DNA from: an uncultured Mycoplasmatota bacterium | Lineage (GTDB): Bacteria; Bacillota_I; Bacilli_A; RF39; UBA660 | Direction: 5' to 3' | DNA length: 54,930 bases | Assembly: GCA_900554315.1 (NCBI GenBank) | Contig: USGP01000007.1 | Span: forward strand, 1-54,930 | Shown: piece by piece, positions 50,289-54,930 of the stretch | How positions within the stretch are numbered: the stretch's first letter is position 1 | Layout: every line of letters starts with the position of its first letter | The notes under the pieces: model-generated | Databases searched by the model: none | The model's input: the letters and a program-made list of their open reading frames with translations, nothing else | What the model was told of the DNA's origin: nothing | Program-made: the position numbers and the translations under genes

Positions 50289-51065
50289 ATGTCAAAATAT
50301 AAAGTTGAAATAAGTGGTATTGATACTAGTAAAATTCCTGTATTATCTGCTGAAAAGATGAAAATATTATTTATTAATCTTAGAAATGGGGATACAAGTG
50401 CTAGAAATTTATTGGTGGAAGGAAATTTAAAGTTAGTTTTGTCTATTTTGAAACGTTTTCAACACCGTACTGAAAATATGGATGATTTATTTCAAATTGG
50501 GTGTGTCGGTTTGCTTAAAGCTATTGATAATTTTGATTTGTCTCATGATGTTAAGTTTTCAACTTATGCTGTTCCGATGATATTAGGTGAAGTACGAAGA
50601 TATTTACGTGATAACAATAGTGTTCGAGTTAGTCGTTCTTTAAGAGATATTGCATATAAGGCTCTTAAATATAAAGAACAGGTATATAGTCAAACTGGCA
50701 AAGATGCTACTGTGATGGAGGTATCTGAGTATTTAGGTGTTGATTCATATGATGTTATTCAGGCCCTTGAGTCTCTAAAAGATCCTGTTAGTATTTTTGA
50801 ACCAATATATTCTGACGGAGGAGATACTATTTATTTAGTTGATCAAATAGAAGATAAGCATACAGACAATACAGATTTGTCTATGCACTTGGCTTTAGAT
50901 GAGGCATTATTGAATTTAGAAGATAGAGAAAAATATATTTTGGATGAGAGATTTATTATTGGAAAAACACAAACAGAAATTGCGGATGAGTTACATATTA
51001 GCCAGGCTCAAGTTTCTAGAATTGAAAAGGGAGCAATTAAGCAATTAAAGAAAGTTTTGAAATAA
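50289..51065 (+). CDS. sigG: forespore sigma factor SigG
   Basis: 258 residues. The N-terminus (KVEISGIDTSKIPVLSAEKM) is nearly that of Bacillus SigG. Region 2 has DDLFQIGCVGLLKAIDNFD and KFSTYAVPMILGEVRRYL; region 3 RVSRSLRDIAYKAL; region 4 a helix-turn-helix ending GKTQTEIADEL and SQAQVSRIEKGAI. It directs late forespore transcription. AAAGGAGC precedes ATG 50289. It is followed by ylmC and yunB, and its presence means a sporulation programme, or its remnant, in this organism. Confidence 0.95.
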   Translation: MSKYKVEISGIDTSKIPVLSAEKMKILFINLRNGDTSARNLLVEGNLKLVLSILKRFQHRTENMDDLFQIGCVGLLKAIDNFDLSHDVKFSTYAVPMILGEVRRYLRDNNSVRVSRSLRDIAYKALKYKEQVYSQTGKDATVMEVSEYLGVDSYDVIQALESLKDPVSIFEPIYSDGGDTIYLVDQIEDKHTDNTDLSMHLALDEALLNLEDREKYILDERFIIGKTQTEIADELHISQAQVSRIEKGAIKQLKKVLK

Positions 51066-51093
51066 GTGTGCATATAATTAATTGGGTGGTAAC

Positions 51094-51324
51094 ATGCGTT
51101 TGTCTGATCTTCAAAGTAAGACGATTGTATCTATGACTGATGGCAAAAGTATTGGTAGTATTAGTGATGTTAATATTATGATGGATGGTAGAATAGAATT
51201 TTTTGTTATAGAATCTTCTAAGTCTATTTTTAGCTTTAATCGTGATGAAGGAACAAAAATATTTTGGAAGGATATTACTAAAATAGGAGAAGATGTTATT
51301 TTGGTTTCTCCACCAAAGAAATGA
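51094..51324 (+). CDS. ylmC: YlmC/YmxH-family PRC-barrel protein
   Basis: 76 residues from ATG 51094 (GGGTGGT upstream). The single PRC-barrel-like beta domain reads MRLSDLQSKTIVSM, GKSIGSISDVNI, then GRIEFFVIES and WKDITKIGEDVILV. The family lies near sporulation sigma genes in many Bacillota, as ylmC does near sigG in Bacillus. Its stop overlaps yunB (ATGA). Confidence 0.88.
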   Translation: MRLSDLQSKTIVSMTDGKSIGSISDVNIMMDGRIEFFVIESSKSIFSFNRDEGTKIFWKDITKIGEDVILVSPPKK

Positions 51325-52040
51325 ATTTTATTAGAAAGTTGTTTACTTTTGTATTTTTATCAATTGTTGGTGCCTGGTTTTTGATTTCTTTTTTTGGTAA
51401 AAAAGTAAATCCTATAGTTGAAAGCTATTTAGATACTGAAGTTGAAAGAATTATATCTAATACGGTTGAGTCTACTGTAAATGAGGTTTTGGCACAAAAT
51501 AAATGTGATGATTTAATTTCTATAACAAAAAATACTCAGGATGAAATAGAGATTATTGATTATGATTCAAGTGTAGTTAATTCTTTACTTATGGAAATAA
51601 ATAAGAAGATATATTATAAATTGTCACAATTAGAAGAAGGACAGGTAAAGCAATTAAATTTATCTTCATCTTTATTAGGATATAGATTTCAGCATGTGCG
51701 TAATGGCTTGGTATGTGAAATTCCTTTAGGATCACTATCTGGAAATTCCTTTCTGTCTAATTTGGGTCCTGTTATTCCTATTAAAATCTCTTTCTTAGGA
51801 GGGGTAACTAGCAATTTAAAAACAAATGTTACCAATTATGGTATTAATAATTTAATTATGCAATTATATATTCAGGTAGAGATTAAAGGGCGAATCTCAT
51901 TGCCTAAATCAACAAATGTGAAAACTGTTAAAATTGATGCACCATTAAGTATGAGAATTATTCCAGGAAAAGTTCCTGATTATTATGGTGGAATTATTGG
52001 TAAAAATTCTCAATCTACATTTTTCTTTTCTAGTGATTAA
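51321..52040 (+). CDS. yunB: sporulation protein YunB
   Basis: 239 residues. One N-terminal helix (about 7-25), then an extracytoplasmic domain matching YunB: IISNTVESTVNEVL, SSVVNSLLMEINKKI, EIPLGSLSGNSFLSNLGPVI and YGINNLIMQLYIQVEI. YunB is a mother-cell (sigma-E) sporulation protein in Bacillus. Here it is in the sigG operon through an ATGA overlap, so its timing may differ. Confidence 0.92.
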   Translation: MNFIRKLFTFVFLSIVGAWFLISFFGKKVNPIVESYLDTEVERIISNTVESTVNEVLAQNKCDDLISITKNTQDEIEIIDYDSSVVNSLLMEINKKIYYKLSQLEEGQVKQLNLSSSLLGYRFQHVRNGLVCEIPLGSLSGNSFLSNLGPVIPIKISFLGGVTSNLKTNVTNYGINNLIMQLYIQVEIKGRISLPKSTNVKTVKIDAPLSMRIIPGKVPDYYGGIIGKNSQSTFFFSSD

Positions 52041-52048
52041 ATTATATA

Positions 52049-52057
52049 TGATATAAT
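52049..52057 (+). promoter_or_regulatory. extended -10 promoter for yutD
   Basis: TGATATAAT, 25 bases before ATG 52083, with GAGGTGAT as ribosome site. Confidence 0.6.
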
Positions 52058-52082
52058 TATAGTGAATGTAGAGGTGATTTAT

Positions 52083-52364
52083 ATGAAACAATATGAGATT
52101 AATGGTAATGTTTATGAATTAGTTTCTGATGATAATTGTTTTTCTTTAGATATTATGAAGGAGTATTTAACAGAGTTTTTTTATAATTTTGATTATGTTT
52201 TTGGAGATTTTTCTGGTGATAAGGTACGACTAAAGGGGTTTTATGATAGTCATAATAAAAATGTAAAAAGATATAATGATATTCAATATTTGGATACCTA
52301 TAAAAAGGACTTTTGTAATTTTGGTGCTAAAACGTTTCTCTTAAAAAAACTTCAAAAAAAATAG
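52083..52364 (+). CDS. yutD: YutD-family protein (DUF1027)
   Basis: 93 residues from ATG 52083. The family pattern is clear: FDYVFGDFSGDKVRLKGFY in the middle and CNFGAKTFLLKKL at the end, compared with VGDWGYGQLRLKGF and CNFGCAYFVLKK in Bacillus YutD. Function is unknown. In Bacillus, yutD lies close to yunB and yutH, both also near here. Confidence 0.9.
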   Translation: MKQYEINGNVYELVSDDNCFSLDIMKEYLTEFFYNFDYVFGDFSGDKVRLKGFYDSHNKNVKRYNDIQYLDTYKKDFCNFGAKTFLLKKLQKK

Positions 52365-52392
52365 TTGTAATTTCTCCAAAATACGATATAAT
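52365..52392 (+). promoter_or_regulatory. promoter for the DUF1292 gene
   Basis: TTGTAA, 16-base spacer, TATAAT. The -35 starts at the base after the yutD stop codon. Confidence 0.65.
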
Positions 52393-52425
52393 TGTATTAT
52401 ATGGATAATAAAGGGAGGACTTATT

Positions 52426-52689
52426 ATGGATCAAAAAAAAATAATGAAAATTGTTTCAGACGATGGTTCTAGCGAAGAGGTAGAAGTAGTTTTTGCCTTT
52501 GAATTTAAAGATAATAAAAAAGAATACGTTATATATACAAAAAATGAACGTGATGAAGATAATAATATTACAGTTTATGTATCAAATGTTGATCGCTCTA
52601 ATGGTGAAACTAAACTTTTAGGTGTTGAGAGTGAAGAAGAGTGGAACCGTATTAAAGATGTATTACGAGAACTTGCTAAAAGTGAATAA
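52426..52689 (+). CDS. DUF1292 (YrzB-like) protein
   Basis: 87 residues, very acidic. It shows the DUF1292 pattern: VVFAFEFKDNKKEYVIYT, then NNITVYVSNVD, and EEWNRIKDVL at the end. Widespread in Bacillota, function unknown. AGGGAGGA precedes ATG 52426; the next gene follows after 17 bases. Confidence 0.9.
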   Translation: MDQKKIMKIVSDDGSSEEVEVVFAFEFKDNKKEYVIYTKNERDEDNNITVYVSNVDRSNGETKLLGVESEEEWNRIKDVLRELAKSE

Positions 52690-52706
52690 TTAAGGAGGGA
52701 TTTGAA

Positions 52707-53987
52707 GTGGATAATGTAATAATGCAATCAATAGTAGATTTTTCAGATTATGCGAAGACTGTTAAACCATCTAAGAAGATTAAAATTAGTGAAAGATCAC
52801 AAGAAAATATGCGAGCTAAAATAATTCCATTTCGTAGTAAAAGGCAGGAAGAAGATATTACTTCTAAAACACAATCTGTTTCTACTGATGTTCCAGGTGT
52901 TAATGAGGTTAAACCACCTGTTGTTGAACATAAGGCAAGCGCATTAGACAACGTTAGTTTGGAAAATGTATATGAATTTGTACCTATAGTTTGGGTAAAC
53001 GGTGGTTATCGTCAAATTAGATTAACAGATTCTATGAATAGCAAGGTTGTTCTTAATACTGCAAAAGCTAATATTGAACCTGTGGTTGGAATTAATGATA
53101 TTGTTTCTGAATCATCTGAGGTTGCTATTGATAAGCCTTCTGAAGATATAAAAAGCGATGATGTAGTAGCACACACTAGTGTTGCTAATGCAATTCGTGG
53201 AGTTGTTAATCAAGCTTTTCAAGCAAAAGAGGTTGCTGTCCCTATTGTTGCTTCTGTTGTCGATTCTAATGAAGAAAAAGTAGGTGCTGGAGCAAAGGCT
53301 AAGGATGTAAAAAAGGCATCACACAGTAAAGCTAAAATTGAAAAATATAGAGCAGCTACTAATGAAACGACAAATGCACCTAGATTTATTGTTAGTGGAA
53401 ATGATATTTTTTCTAAACCAACTGTAGCTGAGTCGCAAAGGGTTGAGAAGGTTGCTACTGGAACTGATAGAGTGGTTCCAATTGTTGTAATGGATCGTGA
53501 TGAGCTTGTGGCACAAGTAGATTTGATGCAACAACCTGATTTGAAAGTAATTCAAGGTGGTTTAGCAGATAAGTTTTCAGATGCTCCTTCTGAGAATATA
53601 ACTAATGTGTCTAGCACTGAAGATGAAGATATAGCTTCTATTCTTGCTGAAATTCAACAGTTACAAAAGGAGGAAGAAGAAGCTGTTCGCAGTTCTAAAA
53701 AAGAAGAAAAAGCATTTCAAACTAGTGTTGAAGAACTTAATGCTTCTGCTCAGAAGGTTAAAAATGCCAAGAAAGAGAGAGATGAAGCTTTATCTCGTGC
53801 TAAGGTAATAAAAGAAGCTTTGCAAGCTGGGGTAGAGGAAAATAGAAGAAAAGCTGATGAATTTAGAAGCAAAACAGAACAAAATAGAGCTGCTATTCGA
53901 GAAAATACTGAAATTGCTGAGTGTACAGCGGCTGGAACAAAAGAATTGCGTGAGAGTATGCCTAAGCAATTAGTTAAAGCTGCATAA
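52707..53987 (+). CDS. unknown coiled-coil protein
   Basis: 426 residues, GTG start with AAGGAGGG eight bases upstream. Residues 1-80 are basic and polar. A short fold follows around 88-120 (VYEFVPIVWVNGGYRQIRL). The middle is Ser/Val/Asp-rich and probably disordered. About 305-410 is a charged coiled coil (LQKEEEEAVRSSKKEEKAF onward) ending in SMPKQLVKAA. No membrane segment, no family recognised. It shares an operon with DUF1292 and is followed by a terminator. Confidence 0.72.
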   Translation: MDNVIMQSIVDFSDYAKTVKPSKKIKISERSQENMRAKIIPFRSKRQEEDITSKTQSVSTDVPGVNEVKPPVVEHKASALDNVSLENVYEFVPIVWVNGGYRQIRLTDSMNSKVVLNTAKANIEPVVGINDIVSESSEVAIDKPSEDIKSDDVVAHTSVANAIRGVVNQAFQAKEVAVPIVASVVDSNEEKVGAGAKAKDVKKASHSKAKIEKYRAATNETTNAPRFIVSGNDIFSKPTVAESQRVEKVATGTDRVVPIVVMDRDELVAQVDLMQQPDLKVIQGGLADKFSDAPSENITNVSSTEDEDIASILAEIQQLQKEEEEAVRSSKKEEKAFQTSVEELNASAQKVKNAKKERDEALSRAKVIKEALQAGVEENRRKADEFRSKTEQNRAAIRENTEIAECTAAGTKELRESMPKQLVKAA

Positions 53988-53989
53988 AA

Positions 53990-54018
53990 GGATAGTAAAA
54001 CTATTCTTTTTTTTTTAT
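53990..54018 (+). terminator. terminator of the coiled-coil gene
   Basis: GGATAGT/ACTATTC stem with one G-U pair, AAA loop, and eleven or more T. Confidence 0.88.
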
Positions 54019-54037
54019 TTATTTCATAATATTTATT

Positions 54038-54930
54038 ATGAACAATATAATTTCTTCTTTTTATAACATTTTTAATATTGAGTTATATAAGGAAAATGAT
54101 ATTTATTTTTTTAGATATCATGATTTTTTATATTCATTTGAACCGGTAATTAATTTGTCACGATTTTTGCAAATTTTATCTGTTTTGAAACATTTTAATA
54201 TATCTTTGCGTGGTTTTTTTATGGTTTATAATATGCATGGAGATTTATTAACTAAAGTTGACAATAAATATTATATTTTATTTTGTCATAATAAAGGTAG
54301 TATTAATTTACTTTATGAAATAAAACACCCATTTTATTTATTTCAAGAAGGAAAATATTTTTTTGTTGATAGATGGGATATTATATGGGCGAGAAAAATA
54401 GATTATTATGAAGGCAAAATGGAAAAAATTGGAAAAAACGTTCCGGCTATTTATGATTCTTTTTCTTTTTTCATTGGATTGGCAGAAAATGCTGTGTCAT
54501 ATATTAATTATAATTATTACTCCATAAAATCTGATAAAAGTAATTCTGTGTTTCTTAGTCATTATAGAATAGATGAAAATAATTTCTTTAATCCTTTGAA
54601 TTTAAAGTTAGATTATTATTCTAGGGATGTTGCTGAATATATTAAATTTTTGTTTTATAATAATCATTATTCTGATTTTTCTTTTCTTGATTTTTTTTCC
54701 AAAATTAATTTGTCATATGATGATTATGTATTTATTTATGCTAGACTATTATTTCCTTCATTCTATTTTGATTTGTTGGATAGATTTTTAAATACTGGAG
54801 TAGGTGAGGCTGAAATAAAAAAAGTTATAGATCGCCAGCGAGAATATTTTTTATTTATAAATACTTTATTTTATTATATTCCAGGATTTTCTAAGGTACC
54901 AAAAATTTTATGGATAAAAAAAGAAATGTT
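54038..54930 (+). CDS. yutH: CotS/YutH-family spore coat protein (3' end outside window)
   Basis: The frame from ATG 54038 stays open to the window end, giving 297 complete codons of a longer gene. The C-terminal part shows YutH/CotS-family wording: SHYRID, FNPLNLKLDYYSRDVAEYIKF (split here: start and end of one stretch), YARLLFPSFYFDLLDRF and a late RQREYFLF helix. The N-terminal kinase-like half is AT-rich and diverged. There is no Shine-Dalgarno sequence; CATAATAT at 54025-54032 could be a sigma-E type -10. Proximity to yunB and yutD matches Bacillus gene order. Confidence 0.65.
   Translation, partial: MNNIISSFYNIFNIELYKENDIYFFRYHDFLYSFEPVINLSRFLQILSVLKHFNISLRGFFMVYNMHGDLLTKVDNKYYILFCHNKGSINLLYEIKHPFYLFQEGKYFFVDRWDIIWARKIDYYEGKMEKIGKNVPAIYDSFSFFIGLAENAVSYINYNYYSIKSDKSNSVFLSHYRIDENNFFNPLNLKLDYYSRDVAEYIKFLFYNNHYSDFSFLDFFSKINLSYDDYVFIYARLLFPSFYFDLLDRFLNTGVGEAEIKKVIDRQREYFLFINTLFYYIPGFSKVPKILWIKKEM

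Noticed and set aside
1..54930. tRNA, rRNA, CRISPR, insertion sequence or phage genes
   Set aside because: Most gaps were short and held only promoters and terminators; I saw no repeat-spacer pattern, cloverleaf or transposase/integrase motif. Small RNAs cannot be excluded by eye.

Overview
The window is AT-rich (roughly 30% GC by eye), densely coded bacterial chromosome with Gram-positive style AGGAGG ribosome sites and sigma-A promoters, mostly TGnTATAAT. Gene content and order (trhP1-trhP2-P-loop-greA, spoVID-ysxE, sigG-ylmC-yunB-yutD, trigger factor, lon, DUF1292) point to a low-GC Bacillota of the Bacilli/Erysipelotrichia/uncultured 'Mollicutes-like' type. It keeps sporulation genes. No tRNA, rRNA, CRISPR, insertion sequence, integrase or phage gene was seen. 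The genus cannot be told from the sequence.

Layout. 1-6366: a truncated gene, a lone type IV prepilin-like protein, the tRNA-hydroxylation pair trhP1/trhP2, a P-loop protein with a damaged Walker A, a dGTPase-like HD protein, an unknown membrane protein and greA. 6466-33178: a 26.7-kb cluster of cell-envelope secretion or pilus genes. 33235-36131: rhodanese, VTT-domain membrane protein, RmuC and two unknown genes. 36154-38093 (minus strand): trpS, with an Fe-S type cysteine motif, and a metallophosphoesterase. 38214-42666: trigger factor, Lon and an unknown gene. 42719-44297: spoVID-ysxE. 44259-45903: PerR/Fur regulator with an operator in its own promoter, rubrerythrin and two small minus-strand membrane ORFs. 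45960-50186: RlhA-type U32 protein, thioredoxin-like protein, trmL and a TtcA-type thiolase. 50289-54930: sigG, ylmC, yunB, yutD, DUF1292, a coiled-coil protein and the start of a CotS/YutH-family gene.

The notable system is 6466-33178. It joins a Tad/Flp pilus set (CpaB, CpaF ATPase, TadB, TadC, TadZ-like, small pilin-like and TadE-like proteins) to a type IV secretion set (VirB2-like, a VirB2 module fused to a secreted domain, VirB6-like, PrgI-like, VirB4 split in two genes, VirD4 coupling ATPase). It also has a class B sortase, a 972-residue cysteine-rich surface protein and a SpoIID-C39 wall hydrolase. No relaxase, integrase, replication or entry-exclusion gene accompanies it, and it sits between housekeeping genes. 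I infer a resident hybrid Tad/T4SS machine, for surface appendage assembly, protein export or DNA handling, rather than a conjugative element. Its first and last parts carry proteins sharing a pilin-head module and a repeated C-terminal domain.

Transcription inferred from promoters and terminators: 6466-18071 is one tight operon. The small pilin gene and the VirB2-like gene each have their own near-consensus promoter. 20311-29440 and 29499-33178 form the later units.
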